DNA of 64,000 bases from Clostridium sp. Marseille-Q2269 (GCF_943736985.1 NZ_CALSFS010000005.1:186001-250000); one strand, 5' to 3'. Counted from the stretch's first letter, positions 51,515-62,886 are shown. Numbers and translations: made by a program. Notes: generated from the sequence alone by a model not told the origin.

Positions 51515-51545
51515 AATAACACCAAGATTTTATCTTGGTGTTATT
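51515..51545 (-). terminator. Terminator after clpX
   Basis: A 14-bp stem (AATAACACCAAGAT and complement) with a 3-base loop, followed by a run of T on the - strand; separates the clpPX transcript from lonB. Confidence 0.87.
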
Positions 51546-51546
51546 T

Positions 51547-52836
51547 CTATGCTGTTTCGGAATCTTTTCTCTTTTTACCTTTTTTAGGTTTAATAGGTAA
51601 TCTTTTGCCATCCTCGGTCTCTATAAGCTCCGGTTTTCTAGTCTTTATACAATCTTCATTCACTATTACCTTGCTTATATTTTCTTGAGATGGTATATCA
51701 AACATGATTTCTCTCATCATATCTTCTATTATAGCTCTAAGGCCTCTAGCTCCAGTATTTCTATTTATGGCCTCGTCAGCAATACCTTTTAATGCATCTT
51801 GTTTAAATTCTAATTCTACATCATCTAATTCAAACAATTTCTTATATTGTTTGACAAGAGCATTTTTCGGCTCAGTTAATATCTTTATTAGAGCTTCTCT
51901 ATCTAATTTATCTAAAGTAACAACTATAGGTAATCTTCCAATAAATTCAGGTATTAAACCAAATTTTAATAAATCACCTGGCATAATATTCTTTAAAAGT
52001 TTACCTAGGTCTTTTTCTTTCTTAGATTGTATTTCAGCTCCAAATCCTAAAGAACTGGTTCTTGTTCTTCTTTCTATTATCTTATCTACTCCATCAAAAG
52101 CTCCGCCACAAATAAATAATATATTTGTAGTATTTATTTGTATAAACTCTTGATGTGGATGTTTTCTTCCACCTTGTGGAGGAACAGCAGCTACAGTACC
52201 TTCAAGAATCTTCAATAAAGCTTGTTGTACTCCTTCTCCTGATACATCTCTAGTAATAGAAGGATTTTCTGATTTTCTTGCTATTTTATCTATTTCATCT
52301 ATATATACTATTCCTTTTTCTGCTTTTTCTATATCATAATCAGCATTTTGAATAAGTTTTAGAAGAATATTTTCTACATCTTCTCCTACATAACCGGCCT
52401 CTGTAAGCGTTGTAGCATCTGCTATAGCAAAAGGTACATTTAAAAACTTAGCTAATGTTTGTGCTAACAATGTCTTTCCTGAACCTGTAGGTCCTAAAAG
52501 AAGAATATTACTCTTTTGAAGTTCTACATCATCATTATTTACATTTGAATTTATTCTTTTATAATGATTATACACAGATACAGATAATGATTTTTTAGCA
52601 TCTTCCTGACCTATAACATATTGATCAAGATAGTTTTTTATCTCTGCTGGTTTAGGTAATGATGTTAGATCTACTTGTATATCATCCTCAAATTCATCAC
52701 TTATTATTTCAGAACAAAGTTCTATGCATTCATCGCATATATATACTCCTGGGCCTGCTATCAGTCGTCTTACTTGATCCTGTGTTTTGCCACAGAACGA
52801 ACATTTCAACTGTTTCTTTTCATCTAATTTAGACAT
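51547..52836 (-). CDS. clpX: ATP-dependent Clp protease ATP-binding subunit ClpX
   Basis: 429 residues. Zinc-binding domain has Cys12, Cys15, Cys34, Cys37; Walker A 'GPTGSGKT' at residues 115-122; Walker B '[12 protein letters not shown]'; pore loop 'AGYVGEDVE'; sensor and '[10 protein letters not shown]' including the IGF-equivalent region follow. A basic tail ends the protein. It unfolds tagged proteins and feeds them to ClpP, encoded directly upstream in the same operon. Confidence 0.97.
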   Translation of the reverse strand: MSKLDEKKQLKCSFCGKTQDQVRRLIAGPGVYICDECIELCSEIISDEFEDDIQVDLTSLPKPAEIKNYLDQYVIGQEDAKKSLSVSVYNHYKRINSNVNNDDVELQKSNILLLGPTGSGKTLLAQTLAKFLNVPFAIADATTLTEAGYVGEDVENILLKLIQNADYDIEKAEKGIVYIDEIDKIARKSENPSITRDVSGEGVQQALLKILEGTVAAVPPQGGRKHPHQEFIQINTTNILFICGGAFDGVDKIIERRTRTSSLGFGAEIQSKKEKDLGKLLKNIMPGDLLKFGLIPEFIGRLPIVVTLDKLDREALIKILTEPKNALVKQYKKLFELDDVELEFKQDALKGIADEAINRNTGARGLRAIIEDMMREIMFDIPSQENISKVIVNEDCIKTRKPELIETEDGKRLPIKPKKGKKRKDSETA

Positions 52837-52855
52837 TTCTACACCTCACTAAAGG

Positions 52856-53440
52856 TTATTTCTTTTTATCAATAACTTCATCAATTAAACCATATTCTTT
52901 AGCTTCTTCTGCACTTAAGAAATGATCTCTTTCTGTGTCAAGCTCTAATGTTTCTAATGGTTTTCCTGTTCTCTCACTTAATATAGTGTTTAATTTTTTC
53001 TTCATTTTTAAAATTCTTTCAGCATGTATTCCTATATCTGTTGCTTGACCTTTGAATCCACCTAGTGGTTGATGTATCATAACTTCACTATTAGGTAATG
53101 CATATCTTTTTCCTTTTGCACCAGCTGCAAGTAAAAATGCTCCCATAGACGCTGCCATTCCTACACATATAGTAGAAACATCCGGTTTTATATATTGCAT
53201 TGTATCATATATTGCCATTCCGGAAGTTATAGAACCTCCTGGACTATTAATATATAGATATATATCCTTATCTGGATCTTCTGCTTCCAAAAATAATAAC
53301 TGTGCTACTATTAGACTGGCGGTTGTGTCATTAACCTCTTCACTTAACATTATTATTCTGTCTTTCAATAATCTAGAATAAATATCGTAAGATCTTTCCC
53401 CTCTATTAGTTTGTTCTACAACTACAGGTACTAAACTCAT
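52856..53440 (-). CDS. clpP: ATP-dependent Clp protease proteolytic subunit ClpP
   Basis: 194 residues with the full catalytic triad: Ser98 (GMAASMGAF), His123 ([10 protein letters not shown]) and Asp172 (ERDHFLS). N-terminal '[31 protein letters not shown]' forms the axial loops. It assembles as a 14-mer with ClpX or ClpC. 19 bases before clpX. Confidence 0.98.
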   Translation of the reverse strand: MSLVPVVVEQTNRGERSYDIYSRLLKDRIIMLSEEVNDTTASLIVAQLLFLEAEDPDKDIYLYINSPGGSITSGMAIYDTMQYIKPDVSTICVGMAASMGAFLLAAGAKGKRYALPNSEVMIHQPLGGFKGQATDIGIHAERILKMKKKLNTILSERTGKPLETLELDTERDHFLSAEEAKEYGLIDEVIDKKK

Positions 53441-53511
53441 ATATATCTCCTCCTTTTATAAAAATAAGATACTAATGATGCCTATGTGATATTTATAATT
53501 ATTAAAACTTA

Positions 53512-53537
53512 GTTGCCAGAAACTATATTCTGGCAAC
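53512..53537 (-). terminator. Hairpin between tig and clpP
   Basis: A 10-bp stem GTTGCCAGAA/TTCTGGCAAC with a 6-base loop and a weak T run (TAAGTTTT) on the - strand. It could partly terminate tig transcripts or process a tig-clpP mRNA. Confidence 0.6.
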
Positions 53538-53565
53538 TATATTATTATCTATTATTATAAATGAA

Positions 53566-54858
53566 CTAAGCTATCTCTTTACTGTTATTTACTAATAAAT
53601 CTAAAACTTTTCCATTAACTATGTCAATTTCTAAGTAAGCTTTTTGGGCATTCATTATTAGCTCAGCAGTTTTTTCCACATCTTTTTGACCATATTGTTT
53701 AGCTACTTCTACAGCTTTTTCTTTTAATTCTTCTTCTGTAGCTTTTATATCTTCTACTTTAGCAATCTGTTGCATGATTAAATCTGTTTTAACTCTTTTT
53801 TCAGCTGTTTCTCTCATATATTCTTTTACTTTTTCTTCTGAGCTATTTGTAAATTCATAATATGATTTAAGATCTAATCCTTGATATTTTAATCTCATTT
53901 CTAAATCTCTTACCATGTTATCTACTTCTTTTTCAATCATAATTTTTGGTATGTCTATTTCAGTATTTGCTGAAACTGCTTTAACTACTGCTTCTTCATA
54001 TTCTGACTTAGCTTTTTCAGATAGTTCTTTTTTCATTCTTTCCTTTATATCAGATTTTAATTCTTCTAATGTATCAAATTCTGAAACTTCTTTTGCAAAT
54101 TCATCATCTAATGCTGGAAGCTCTTTAACTTTTATATCTTTAACTGTTACTTCAAAAGCAGCTGGCTTTCCGTTTAAGTCTTCTCTGCCATATTCTTCTG
54201 GGAAACTTACATTTACTTTTTTAGATTCACCTTTTTTAAGGCCCACTAATTGATCTTCAAAATCTCCAATGAAAGTACCTGAACCTATTTCTAATTCATA
54301 GTCCTTGCCTTCTCCACCTTCAAAAGCTTTTTCATCTACATATCCTTTAAAATCTATTATTGCTATATTTCCTTTTTCAATTTCTCCATTTTCTTTTATG
54401 GATACTCTTGCATTTTTTTCTTGCATAGATTTTAATTCATTTTCTACAGCTTCATCTTCTACTTCATATGAAACTTTTTTTACTTCTACTCCCTTATATT
54501 CTCCTAATTTAACTTCAGGAACAGTTGTAACTTCTGCTGTATATATGAATTCTTTTCCTTCTCCTATTTGAACTACATCTATTTGAGGATAATCTACTGT
54601 TTTTATGTTATTTTCTTCTATAGCTTTAGGATATGTATCTTCACAACAGAAATTTATGGCATCTTCAAATAGAACACCTTCACCATAGTATTTTTTTATT
54701 ATATTTAAAGGTGCTTTACCTTTTCTAAATCCTGGCACATTAAATCTCTTAGCATTCTTTTTGAATGATTTTTTAACAGCTTCATTAAATTTTTCACTAT
54801 CAACTGTTATTTCTAATTTTACAACATTCTTTTCTATATTTTCCACTTTAACGTTCAT
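53566..54858 (-). CDS. tig: Trigger factor (ribosome-bound chaperone, PPIase)
   Basis: 430 residues from ATG 54858 (GGGAGGA upstream; a GTG/ATG-less extension to 54876 is not used). The ribosome-binding signature is '[24 protein letters not shown]' at about 38-60; the FKBP-like domain (about 150-245) starts '[20 protein letters not shown]'; the long helical C-terminal cradle completes the protein. It shields nascent chains. The tig-clpP-clpX order is conserved across Firmicutes. Confidence 0.97.
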   Translation of the reverse strand: MNVKVENIEKNVVKLEITVDSEKFNEAVKKSFKKNAKRFNVPGFRKGKAPLNIIKKYYGEGVLFEDAINFCCEDTYPKAIEENNIKTVDYPQIDVVQIGEGKEFIYTAEVTTVPEVKLGEYKGVEVKKVSYEVEDEAVENELKSMQEKNARVSIKENGEIEKGNIAIIDFKGYVDEKAFEGGEGKDYELEIGSGTFIGDFEDQLVGLKKGESKKVNVSFPEEYGREDLNGKPAAFEVTVKDIKVKELPALDDEFAKEVSEFDTLEELKSDIKERMKKELSEKAKSEYEEAVVKAVSANTEIDIPKIMIEKEVDNMVRDLEMRLKYQGLDLKSYYEFTNSSEEKVKEYMRETAEKRVKTDLIMQQIAKVEDIKATEEELKEKAVEVAKQYGQKDVEKTAELIMNAQKAYLEIDIVNGKVLDLLVNNSKEIA

Positions 54859-55032
54859 TATACTTCTTCCTCCCAATTCCTTGTTATATGCTCATTTTAA
54901 CTATATCATTATATCATATATTTAGAACTATTAACATAGATTACACTAACATAAAATGAAATAGCTTATAGTCATCTAAATTACACTTTATTAATTATTA
55001 TATATCATACTATATAGTGTTTACAATATTTT

Positions 55033-55821
55033 TCATGATAATAAAATATTTTCAAGGAAATCTTTTGAATCAGTTATTTCTGATAATGATGAATAATTAT
55101 CGTTGTAAACTTCTATAGTATAAACATTATTATACCCTATTCCCTTTAATTTACAACATATTTTTTTTAGGTTTACATTACCTTTCCCAGGAAGAAGGCA
55201 AATATTTCTCTCATTCTTATCATTTATATGAACATTAACTATTTTGTTGCCCATTGTATTTATATATTCCATAGGATCTTTGCCTATTTTAAAAGCTTGT
55301 TTAATATCAAGAGTATAATTTAGCTGTCTATTACACTTCTCATTTAGCATATTCAAAAAATCTAAACTTGAAGACATACACCATGCTACATTTTCTTGAG
55401 CTAGCTTTATTTGTTCTTCACTAGCAATGTAATTTAATTCATCATAAACATCTACAATATAATTCATATTTAAATCTAATATATTACTTCTTCTCATACC
55501 ATGAAATGTATAATATTTAGCGTTTAATAATCGACCTGCCCTACATACTTTTCTAAATATTTTAAGCATATCTCTTTGTCTTCTTCGATATGTATCAAAT
55601 AAATAAGGTTCAAACATAGATGAATATGCATGTATTGAATTTATTATGAACTGATTTTTCTCCTTTTGTTCCTGTAGCTTTTTTATAAAATCTTCATCAT
55701 ATTCACTATAAGTATTTAAAAAGATTTCTCCAATATTAAATTTTAATTTTTTCATAACCTGTATGCTTTCTTCTATTGGTACTTTTGGATATAGACAAGC
55801 AGAAGACATTCCTATTTCCAT
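55033..55821 (-). CDS. TIM-barrel sugar-phosphate isomerase/epimerase-like protein
   Basis: 262 residues. 'EEIGMSSACLYPKVPIEESIQVMKKLKFNIGEIFLN' is the first beta-alpha units; 'YYTFHGMRRSNI', 'LAQENVAWCMSSS', 'NYTLDIKQAFKIG' and 'IVNVHINDKNER' carry the His, Glu and Asp ligands of the xylose isomerase-like (AP endonuclease 2) superfamily. The substrate cannot be told from sequence; candidate activities are sugar epimerisation or DNA AP-site cleavage. It is a single gene with AAGGAGG upstream. Confidence 0.78.
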   Translation of the reverse strand: MEIGMSSACLYPKVPIEESIQVMKKLKFNIGEIFLNTYSEYDEDFIKKLQEQKEKNQFIINSIHAYSSMFEPYLFDTYRRRQRDMLKIFRKVCRAGRLLNAKYYTFHGMRRSNILDLNMNYIVDVYDELNYIASEEQIKLAQENVAWCMSSSLDFLNMLNEKCNRQLNYTLDIKQAFKIGKDPMEYINTMGNKIVNVHINDKNERNICLLPGKGNVNLKKICCKLKGIGYNNVYTIEVYNDNYSSLSEITDSKDFLENILLS

Positions 55822-55842
55822 ATTTACCTCCTTAAGTAAATA

Positions 55843-55869
55843 AAGAGTGTATGCATTTCATACACTCTT
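55843..55869 (-). terminator. Terminator upstream of the TIM-barrel gene
   Basis: A perfect 11-bp stem (AAGAGTGTATG and complement) with a 5-base loop, ending the transcript of the gene at 55924-56739. The T run is short (TTTATTTA). Confidence 0.7.
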
Positions 55870-55923
55870 ATAAATTCATATTTTAATCCACTTTTATTAA
55901 CTTTTAATATAATTTAACTTAAG

Positions 55924-56739
55924 TTATTGAGCTATACTTCCATCAGCTTTTAAAAATGAAGTTTTTCCATCTGCATTTATTGTAAGGCCTTTGGCTGTAA
56001 GTTTATCAATTTTAACATCTTCTCCCGATACATTTTCAGTATATATATGTTGTTTATTCTTTATATTATAAATCCATATGTATTTAGTAGTTTTATTAAA
56101 CCAAGGTAATTGAGAAATATAAGCTATATTATCATTATCTATAAATTTAGGAGACACTCCCCATAAATAATCCTGAGTTGAAGCTAGTACAGTATCCTTT
56201 TGAAAAACTGTGCCTGAAGTTGATGTATATTGCTTATTTGTTATATCTTCTTTATTACCATTTGAATTTACTAAATATATATTTTGAGTTTTAGGGTTAG
56301 TTATCACTATCAAATTTTTTGAAGGATTTATATCATATAATAAACTATTTTTATTTAAATCTATAGATTTAATAGTCTTATTTTTATCATCTTCATATAT
56401 GAGCTTTATCTTTATATTATTTTCTAATTGAATTTCAATATTTTTATCCTTAGAAACGTTATTTTCTTTTTTCACTGTGGCTCTATTTTTTTCTACATCT
56501 TTCTTTATATCTTTTTGTTTATTATTTTGAACTATTTGTTTATTTTTTTGTTCTTCTTCAGCCTTAGTTTCTTCTTTTATTTGTTTTAAATTATTTTTTA
56601 TTTTTTGGCCGATGCCATTATTAGTAAATATTACAACTAAAGCAATTGCTATTATGACTATAATGGAAAAAAATGTTCTTCTTTTTCTTCTTTTCATTCT
56701 TTTTTCATAATCCTTGCTAAATATACTTGGTTTTGCCAC
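55924..56739 (-). CDS. Membrane-anchored protein of unknown function
   Basis: 271 residues with a GTG start seven bases after AGGAGG. A basic N-terminus (KRMKRRKRR) and one membrane helix (FFSIIVIIAIALVVIF, about 23-38) anchor it; a Lys/Glu-rich coiled-coil (about 45-95) links to an exported beta-rich domain with 'SKNLIVITNPKTQNIYLVN' and 'YIWIYNIKNKQHIYT' strands, like a partial beta-propeller. A wall or sensor function is conceivable but unproven. It lies between pyrE and the TIM-barrel gene. Confidence 0.68.
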   Translation of the reverse strand: MAKPSIFSKDYEKRMKRRKRRTFFSIIVIIAIALVVIFTNNGIGQKIKNNLKQIKEETKAEEEQKNKQIVQNNKQKDIKKDVEKNRATVKKENNVSKDKNIEIQLENNIKIKLIYEDDKNKTIKSIDLNKNSLLYDINPSKNLIVITNPKTQNIYLVNSNGNKEDITNKQYTSTSGTVFQKDTVLASTQDYLWGVSPKFIDNDNIAYISQLPWFNKTTKYIWIYNIKNKQHIYTENVSGEDVKIDKLTAKGLTINADGKTSFLKADGSIAQ

Positions 56740-56916
56740 AATTATTCCTCCTATATGTATTCACTATCTATACTAAAATAAAATGTATTATTTATTATTT
56801 ATTATTATATGCACACATTGTTATTATAACTCAAAATACTAAAAATTAATAACAAATTTGATAAATGTTAAAGTAAAATTAAGTTTTTATTTAAATTTTA
56901 TTTAAACAAAAACTTA

Positions 56917-56960
56917 GCTAGACATTATTTTTATCAATTAAGGTTCAAATAATGTCTAGC
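56917..56960 (-). terminator. Terminator of the pyr operon
   Basis: A perfect 14-bp stem (GCTAGACATTATTT and complement) with a 16-base loop; TAAGTTTTTG follows on the - strand, 30 bases after pyrE. Confidence 0.8.
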
Positions 56961-56989
56961 CTTATATATATTTATAAATATACTAATTT

Positions 56990-57565
56990 TTATTTTTGTT
57001 CTCTGCTACCTGGTTTTACAAAAGGTATATTTTTTTTACATAACTCACAGTTATCTTTTTCATAAGTTTCTATTTCTAATTGGCACGCATTATATATTGG
57101 GTACTTCATTTTTACATTTTCAGCTCTTCTATCAACTATACATGCTATTCCAACAACTTCTCCGCCCATTTCTTCTATTACTTTAGCAACTTCTAAAGAA
57201 GATTTTCCTGTAGTAACTACGTCCTCTGATATTATAACTTTATCTCCTTTCTTTATCTCAAAGCCTCTTCTTATACACATACTTCCATCTTTTCTTTCTG
57301 CAAATATACCAGGTCTATTAGTTTGTCTTGCTAATTCATAGGATACTATTACACCTCCCATAGCAGGTCCTACTATTATATTAAAATCTACCTCTTCAAG
57401 TTTTTCTGCAATTACGCTAATAACTTTTTCTGCTTTTTGTGGATACTGTAATAGTTTTGCACACTGACAATATCTATTGCTATGTCTTCCAGATGACAAT
57501 AAAAAATGTCCTTCTAATAATGCATCTACTTTCTTTAATATATCTATAACATTTATATTACTCAT
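56990..57565 (-). CDS. pyrE: Orotate phosphoribosyltransferase
   Basis: 191 residues. '[21 protein letters not shown]' begins the substrate hood; the PRPP motif is '[21 protein letters not shown]'; '[16 protein letters not shown]' is the phosphate loop. It makes OMP from orotate and PRPP. The C-terminal tail ([19 protein letters not shown]) carries a CxxC typical of a longer clostridial/thermophile-type subfamily. Last gene of the operon. Confidence 0.96.
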   Translation of the reverse strand: MSNINVIDILKKVDALLEGHFLLSSGRHSNRYCQCAKLLQYPQKAEKVISVIAEKLEEVDFNIIVGPAMGGVIVSYELARQTNRPGIFAERKDGSMCIRRGFEIKKGDKVIISEDVVTTGKSSLEVAKVIEEMGGEVVGIACIVDRRAENVKMKYPIYNACQLEIETYEKDNCELCKKNIPFVKPGSREQK

Positions 57566-57598
57566 TTATATCCGCTCCTTATATTTATAAAATTTATT

Positions 57599-58495
57599 TT
57601 ATATAATCCCTCTTATTTCCTCTAAAGTCTGTATACCTTCTTCTTTCATGTACTTTTCCAAGTCATTTATTATATTTATAGCAGCATATGGTTTCATAAA
57701 ATTAGCATTTCCTATTTGTACTGCAGTCGCTCCTGCCATAATAAATTCTATTACATCCTTATGATTACATATTCCGCCTATACCTATCACTGGTATTTGT
57801 ACATTTTTGCATACTTCATACACCATTCTTAATGCTATTGGCTTAATACATGGTCCTGATAAACCTGCTGTTATATTTTCAAATATAGGAGTTCTGTTTT
57901 TTATATCTATAGCCATAGCTTTAAATGTATTTACTAATGATATTGAGTCTGCACCTGCCTTTTCACATTTTATAGCCATATCTACTATATCCTCTGCATT
58001 AGGAGATAACTTTACTATAAGTGGTTTTTCACATACTTCTTTAACTTTTTTTACTACTTCATAAGCTACTTCTGACTTTATGCCAAAAGCCATACCCCCG
58101 TGCTTTACATTAGGACAAGATATGTTCAGTTCTATCATATCTACCTCTGCTTTATTAAGCTTTTTTATAACTTCAGTATAGTCCTCTATGGATCCTCCAC
58201 CTATATTTGCAATAGTTGTTGTATTTATTTTCTTCATTCTAGGTAATTCTTCTTTTATAAATTTATCTACTCCGGGATTTTGAAGTCCAACACTGTTCAT
58301 TATTCCAGAACTGGTTTCATAAATTCTCATACCATTATTCCCTTCTTTAGGATTTAAAGTCAATCCCTTAGTGGAAATCCCCCCTAACCTAGAAACATTA
58401 TAAAAATCTCCATATTCTTCTCCAAACCCAAAGGTTCCTGATGCAGCTATAATAGGATTTTTTAAAATCTTACCACATAACTTAACTTGAATCAT
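57599..58495 (-). CDS. pyrD: Dihydroorotate dehydrogenase B, catalytic subunit
   Basis: 298 residues. '[15 protein letters not shown]' and '[13 protein letters not shown]' open the FMN barrel; '[15 protein letters not shown]' holds the catalytic Cys of class 1B; '[27 protein letters not shown]' binds the FMN phosphate. It oxidises dihydroorotate and passes electrons through PyrK to NAD+. The start overlaps the pyrK stop (TAATG), so the two subunits are made in step. Confidence 0.97.
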   Translation of the reverse strand: MIQVKLCGKILKNPIIAASGTFGFGEEYGDFYNVSRLGGISTKGLTLNPKEGNNGMRIYETSSGIMNSVGLQNPGVDKFIKEELPRMKKINTTTIANIGGGSIEDYTEVIKKLNKAEVDMIELNISCPNVKHGGMAFGIKSEVAYEVVKKVKEVCEKPLIVKLSPNAEDIVDMAIKCEKAGADSISLVNTFKAMAIDIKNRTPIFENITAGLSGPCIKPIALRMVYEVCKNVQIPVIGIGGICNHKDVIEFIMAGATAVQIGNANFMKPYAAINIINDLEKYMKEEGIQTLEEIRGII

Positions 58496-59253
58496 TATAT
58501 ATCTCCTTTCAAAAGAATGTCTTCTCCTTTAAACACTGGACCATCCTTGCAAGCTCTTTTATTTCCAAATTTAGTTTTACAAGTACATACAAGACATGCT
58601 CCTATACCACAAGCCATCCTTTTTTCCATAGATACGTACACTGGAATTTTATTTTCTCTACACGTTAATATTATCTTGTCCATCATTATTTCTGGACCAC
58701 AACATAAAACTAAATCATATTCTTTGGGGATAAAATAATCTGTTATATATCCTTTTTCTCCAGCACTTCCATCCTCTGTAACTACAACTGATTTATCTAA
58801 AAAGCAATTAATCTCTTCTAAACAATAAGTTTCATCTCTAAAGCCCGCATATAAATCTATATGTGAATTCTTTATATTTTTTATTAAATAGTTTATAGGA
58901 GCTATTCCTATTCCCCCAGTAACTACAGCTATTTTCCCTGTTATATTTTCTAAATGAAATCCATTTCCTAATGGTCCCATTATTTCAACTTTTTCATTTT
59001 CCCTTATATTAGATAAAATTTTAGTCCCTTTTCCTTCTAATTTATATAAAAATTCTATAGAATTATCATTTACATCATGTATACTTATAGGTCTCCATAA
59101 AATAGGTTCATTTTGCCAAGCTCTTATCATATAAAACTGTCCTGGAATTCCATTAAAATTACCTTCCAAAATCATCTTAAATATGCCTGTTGATATGTTT
59201 TTATTTTCTATTACTTTTGCTTTAAAAGTTTTAGATTCTATTTTCCACACCAC
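58495..59253 (-). CDS. pyrK: Dihydroorotate dehydrogenase B, electron transfer subunit
   Basis: 252 residues with a GTG start (second codon is also GTG; the ribosome binding site is weak, so the exact start is uncertain). Ferredoxin reductase-like: FAD-binding barrel '[19 protein letters not shown]', NAD domain '[15 protein letters not shown]', and [2Fe-2S] cysteines in '[27 protein letters not shown]'. It links PyrD to NAD+. Confidence 0.95.
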   Translation of the reverse strand: MVWKIESKTFKAKVIENKNISTGIFKMILEGNFNGIPGQFYMIRAWQNEPILWRPISIHDVNDNSIEFLYKLEGKGTKILSNIRENEKVEIMGPLGNGFHLENITGKIAVVTGGIGIAPINYLIKNIKNSHIDLYAGFRDETYCLEEINCFLDKSVVVTEDGSAGEKGYITDYFIPKEYDLVLCCGPEIMMDKIILTCRENKIPVYVSMEKRMACGIGACLVCTCKTKFGNKRACKDGPVFKGEDILLKGDI

Positions 59254-59380
59254 TCTTTCTAGTACTATCCTGTATCAAAATCATGCTTATTCACAAAATA
59301 AGCTCATATAATATTAGGGATATATGGCTTTTTTGTAATATCAAAAGTCTATATAATTCCTAAAATCAATTAATCTAAAT

Positions 59381-60232
59381 CTATATAATCTGTAAAGTTT
59401 TTTTCATATTTATAACTTCTTCTCTAGCATATTCTTCAAAGTTTGTTCCTTCTTTGTCATACTTTTCATATGCTAGTAATATTCCTCTTGATGAATTTAC
59501 TATTCCTCCATTGCCATCTTTTAAATAAGATTTAGCAACTTCGACTTTACCGCCTTGAGCACCATAACCAGGTATCAAGAAAAATGTATGTTTTAATTCT
59601 TTCCTAATATTATTTTCTTCTGCTGTACACCCAACTACTGCTCCTATAGAGCTATAGCCACAATGGCCCAAAAATTCTTTGCCTATACTTTCTATTTTTT
59701 CGCCTACCTTATTGTATACTTTTTTATTATCTTTTAAATCTAAATATTGAATGTCTTTTGATCCCTCATTAGAAGTTCTTAACAATAAGAAAACTCCTTT
59801 TTCTTTATTTTTAAAGTAATCTTTATATGGTTCTAAAGTGTCCATACCCATATATGGATTTAGTGTTATAAAATCACTTTCAAAATCTCCTTGGAAATGA
59901 GCTTTTGCATACATTTGTGCTGTAGCAGATATATCCCCTCTTTTTATATCCGCTATAACTATACCGCCTTTTTTTCTTATATATTCTAAAGTTTTCTTAT
60001 ATAAAATCATACCTTTAATTCCCATAGCTTCATAATAAGCTATTTGAACTTTATAGCAAGCTGACAAGTCAAAAGTTGAATCAATTATCTTTTGGTTAAA
60101 TGAAAATATAGCATCCTCTACATTAGTAAATTTATTCAAAAATTTTTTAGGTATATAACTTATATCTGTGTCTAGCCCTACACATACGCACCCTTTTTTT
60201 TCTACACTTTCATACAATTTATCTATAATCAA
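59381..60232 (-). CDS. pyrF: Orotidine 5'-phosphate decarboxylase (type 2)
   Basis: 283 residues from a TTG at 60232, at good distance from GAAAGGGTG; the GTG three codons upstream lies inside the ribosome binding site. 'CVCVGLDTDISYIPKKF', 'GGIVIADIKRGDISATA' (catalytic Lys-Asp set) and 'ITLNPYMGMDTLEP' mark the type 2 (PyrF-TIGR02127-like) subfamily found in many clostridia and actinobacteria. It makes UMP by decarboxylation. 127 bases before pyrK in the direction of reading. Confidence 0.95.
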   Translation of the reverse strand: MIIDKLYESVEKKGCVCVGLDTDISYIPKKFLNKFTNVEDAIFSFNQKIIDSTFDLSACYKVQIAYYEAMGIKGMILYKKTLEYIRKKGGIVIADIKRGDISATAQMYAKAHFQGDFESDFITLNPYMGMDTLEPYKDYFKNKEKGVFLLLRTSNEGSKDIQYLDLKDNKKVYNKVGEKIESIGKEFLGHCGYSSIGAVVGCTAEENNIRKELKHTFFLIPGYGAQGGKVEVAKSYLKDGNGGIVNSSRGILLAYEKYDKEGTNFEEYAREEVINMKKTLQII

Positions 60233-60255
60233 ATTATTCACCCTTTCTTATTCCA

Positions 60256-61446
60256 TTAAAACTCACTATATACTATACATCCAGCTTTAAATGTAACTTT
60301 AACTTTTCCTTTGAGACTCATACCGTCCATAGGTGTATTTTTCCCTTTTGAATGAAATTCTTCAGATTTAACCTGATACTCTTCTTTTGTATCTACTAAA
60401 ACTAAATCTGCTTCTTTTCCTATTTTTATTTCTCCCTTATTTACGCCTAATATGTCTGCCGGATTTTTAGACATTATTTTGGAAAGTTTATTTAAACTAA
60501 TATGATTTTCATTAACTAATGTGGTATAACATGTAGAAAAAGATGTTTCTATTCCTGATATGCCTGGACTTCCTTTTAATTTATCTTTTTTACTATGAGG
60601 TGCATGATCCGTCCCTATGCAATCTACTACATCTTCTTTTATTGCCTGAATTAGAGATTTAACATCATCATCTTCCCTTAAAGGTGGATTCACTCTATAA
60701 AAAGTTTTATTTGTAAGTGCTATATGATGTGGTGCTACTTCACAGGTTACTTTTAAACCTTTTTCTTTAGCATCTCTTACATAATCCATAGATTCTTTAG
60801 TACTTACATGAGCTATATGAACCTTACATCCCGTAAACTGGGAAAGGGTTATATTTCTCCATGTCATTAAATTTTCTGAAAGCCTAGTATCTAACTCTGT
60901 AACATCATGTTCTTCTGAGTGACACATTACTATAATATCTTTTTCTTTAGCTTTAACCATGGCATCTATTAACACCCTAGTATTCATTACATCTTTTCCG
61001 TCTTCTGATATTATTTTTACTTCCCTATCTATATGATCTAAGTGACTTATATCTTCTCCTGAGAAATTTTTTGTAATAGACATACATTGATGAACATCTA
61101 TCAGACCTACTTCTTTTGCTCTCCCTAATATATAATTAATTTCTTTATTAGAACTACATATGGGTTTAGTATTAGCCATCAAATTAACCATAGTATATCC
61201 ACCTTTTACCGCAGCTTTACTTCCAGTTAATATGTCTTCCTTATATGTAAGACCTGGATCTCTAAAATGAGCATGCATATCTATAAAAGATGGAAGAAGA
61301 GTTAATCCTCTTCCATTAAATATTTCACAATTTTTATTTAAATTTTTACCTAGCTCTTCTATAATTCCGTCCTTTATATAAATATCTCCATGGAAGTTTT
61401 CACACCAATCTACTATATCAACATTTTTAATTAATATCTCATTCAT
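60256..61446 (-). CDS. pyrC: Dihydroorotase (class I)
   Basis: 396 residues. 'FIDMHAHFRDPG' (His58, His60) and 'CIGTDHAPHSKKDK' are the zinc-binding motifs; 'ISEDGKDV' occupies the position where the bridging carboxylated Lys or Asp-rich loop occurs; 'NPPLREDDDV' is typical. Cyclises carbamoyl aspartate to dihydroorotate. 14 bases before pyrF. Confidence 0.97.
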   Translation of the reverse strand: MNEILIKNVDIVDWCENFHGDIYIKDGIIEELGKNLNKNCEIFNGRGLTLLPSFIDMHAHFRDPGLTYKEDILTGSKAAVKGGYTMVNLMANTKPICSSNKEINYILGRAKEVGLIDVHQCMSITKNFSGEDISHLDHIDREVKIISEDGKDVMNTRVLIDAMVKAKEKDIIVMCHSEEHDVTELDTRLSENLMTWRNITLSQFTGCKVHIAHVSTKESMDYVRDAKEKGLKVTCEVAPHHIALTNKTFYRVNPPLREDDDVKSLIQAIKEDVVDCIGTDHAPHSKKDKLKGSPGISGIETSFSTCYTTLVNENHISLNKLSKIMSKNPADILGVNKGEIKIGKEADLVLVDTKEEYQVKSEEFHSKGKNTPMDGMSLKGKVKVTFKAGCIVYSEF

Positions 61447-61467
61447 TTGTGCACACCCCCATAAATT

Positions 61468-61908
61468 TTATAGTTTGTTTATGTCTCCACCTGAATATAT
61501 TTCATCACAATATTTACATCTATATTCTCCATTCTCTTCATCTACCAAATAAAATTCATTAGGTATATAATTTTCTATAGATGTTATACAACGTGGATTT
61601 TTGCATTTTATGACATTTTCTATAGACCTAGGTAATTCTAATTTTATTTTTTCTTTTATTTTTTCATTTTCAATAACATCTATTGTTATTTTAGGATCTA
61701 TAAATCCTAAAACTTTATAATCTATCTCCATAATATTTTCTATCTTTATGATATCTTTTTTCCCCAGTTTTGAACTTTCCGCATTCATTATAAGAGCCAC
61801 TCTATACTCTGCTTCTTCTAAACCTAGGTATTTGAATATCTTTATACCACAACCTGCTTGTATATGATCTATTACTATACCATTTTTTATACTATTTATT
61901 GTTAACAT
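61468..61908 (-). CDS. pyrI: Aspartate carbamoyltransferase regulatory subunit
   Basis: 146 residues. The N-terminal allosteric domain starts '[20 protein letters not shown]'; zinc site is Cys-x4-Cys (CKNPRC) and Cys-x2-Cys (CRKYC-like CKYCDE). Pairs with PyrB in the E. coli-type dodecamer, giving nucleotide feedback control. Directly follows pyrB. Confidence 0.96.
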   Translation of the reverse strand: MLTINSIKNGIVIDHIQAGCGIKIFKYLGLEEAEYRVALIMNAESSKLGKKDIIKIENIMEIDYKVLGFIDPKITIDVIENEKIKEKIKLELPRSIENVIKCKNPRCITSIENYIPNEFYLVDEENGEYRCKYCDEIYSGGDINKL

Positions 61909-61909
61909 A

Positions 61910-62833
61910 TTATCTTACCCCCAATAACTTTGCTATTAAAGCCATTCTTACATACATTCCATATTTAGCTTGTTTAAAATAACATCCTCTTGGGTCTTTA
62001 TCTATCTCATAGGCTATTTCATTGACTCTTGGTAATGGATGAAGAACCATCATATCTTCCTTAGCATATTTCATCTTTTCACCATCTAATATATAACTAT
62101 CCTTCAATCTTACATAATCATCTTCATTAAAGAATCTTTCTCTTTGAACTCTAGTCATATAAAGTATGTCTAGTTCGTCCATAGCATCTTCCATTTTGGA
62201 AACTTCTTTATATTCTATATTATTTTTTTCTAATATTTCTTTTCTTATATAATCAGGAATTTTTAATTCTTTTGGTGACATAAAAATAAATTTATTATTT
62301 TCATACCTTGATAGGGCTTTTACTAATGAGTGCACTGTTCTTCCAAATTTTAAATCTCCGCAGCACCCTATAGTTAAATTTGATAAATTTCCTTTTAAGG
62401 ATCTTATAGTTAATAGATCTGTTAATGTTTGAGTTGGATGTTGGTGACTACCATCTCCAGCATTTATAACTGGTATTTCTGAATACATTGAAGCTATTCT
62501 TGGAGCTCCTTCTTTTGGATGTCTCATAGCTACTATATCTGCATAGCAACCTACAGTTCTTATAGTATCTGCAACGCTTTCTCCTTTAGATACTGAACTT
62601 GAACCTGGTTCTGAAAATCCTATTACCTGTCCACCTAATCTAAGCATTGCTGCTTCAAAACTAAATCTTGTTCTTGTACTTGGTTCATAAAATAATGTAG
62701 CTAATATTTTCCCATCGCATACATGTAAAAACTTTTCTGGATCTGCAATTATTTCATCTGCTAATTTAAATACCTCTTCTAATTCCTCTAACGAAAAATC
62801 CATTGGGTCTAATAAATTTCTTCCTTTTAACAT
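61910..62833 (-). CDS. pyrB: Aspartate carbamoyltransferase catalytic subunit
   Basis: 307 residues. Carbamoyl-phosphate binding '[12 protein letters not shown]' at residues 49-60, '[18 protein letters not shown]' and 'HPLPRVNEI' are the family signatures. First committed step of pyrimidine synthesis. Its ribosome binding site is part of a PyrR-type hairpin (62845-62876). No carbamoyl phosphate synthetase or pyrR gene is in this operon segment. Confidence 0.98.
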   Translation of the reverse strand: MLKGRNLLDPMDFSLEELEEVFKLADEIIADPEKFLHVCDGKILATLFYEPSTRTRFSFEAAMLRLGGQVIGFSEPGSSSVSKGESVADTIRTVGCYADIVAMRHPKEGAPRIASMYSEIPVINAGDGSHQHPTQTLTDLLTIRSLKGNLSNLTIGCCGDLKFGRTVHSLVKALSRYENNKFIFMSPKELKIPDYIRKEILEKNNIEYKEVSKMEDAMDELDILYMTRVQRERFFNEDDYVRLKDSYILDGEKMKYAKEDMMVLHPLPRVNEIAYEIDKDPRGCYFKQAKYGMYVRMALIAKLLGVR

Positions 62834-62844
62834 GTAAAATTCCT

Positions 62845-62876
62845 CCTTTTTAATCTCTCTGGATTAAATTTAAAGG
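62845..62876 (-). promoter_or_regulatory. Second PyrR-type binding hairpin, covering the pyrB ribosome binding site
   Basis: The - strand shows CCTTTAAA, TTAATCC, loop AGAG, then AGATTAAAAAGG and the GGAGG of pyrB. AATCCAGAGAGATT matches the PyrR consensus (ARUCCNGNGAGGYU, one G-to-A change). It has the same 32-base layout as the upstream element at 62990-63021. It could limit translation initiation when PyrR-UMP is bound. Confidence 0.75.
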
Positions 62877-62886
62877 TATAAAAAAT

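Noticed and set aside
49611-55032. CIRCE or CtsR heat-shock operators before lonA, clpP or tig
   Set aside because: I searched by eye for TTAGCACTC-type inverted repeats and GGTCAAA heptads and saw none.
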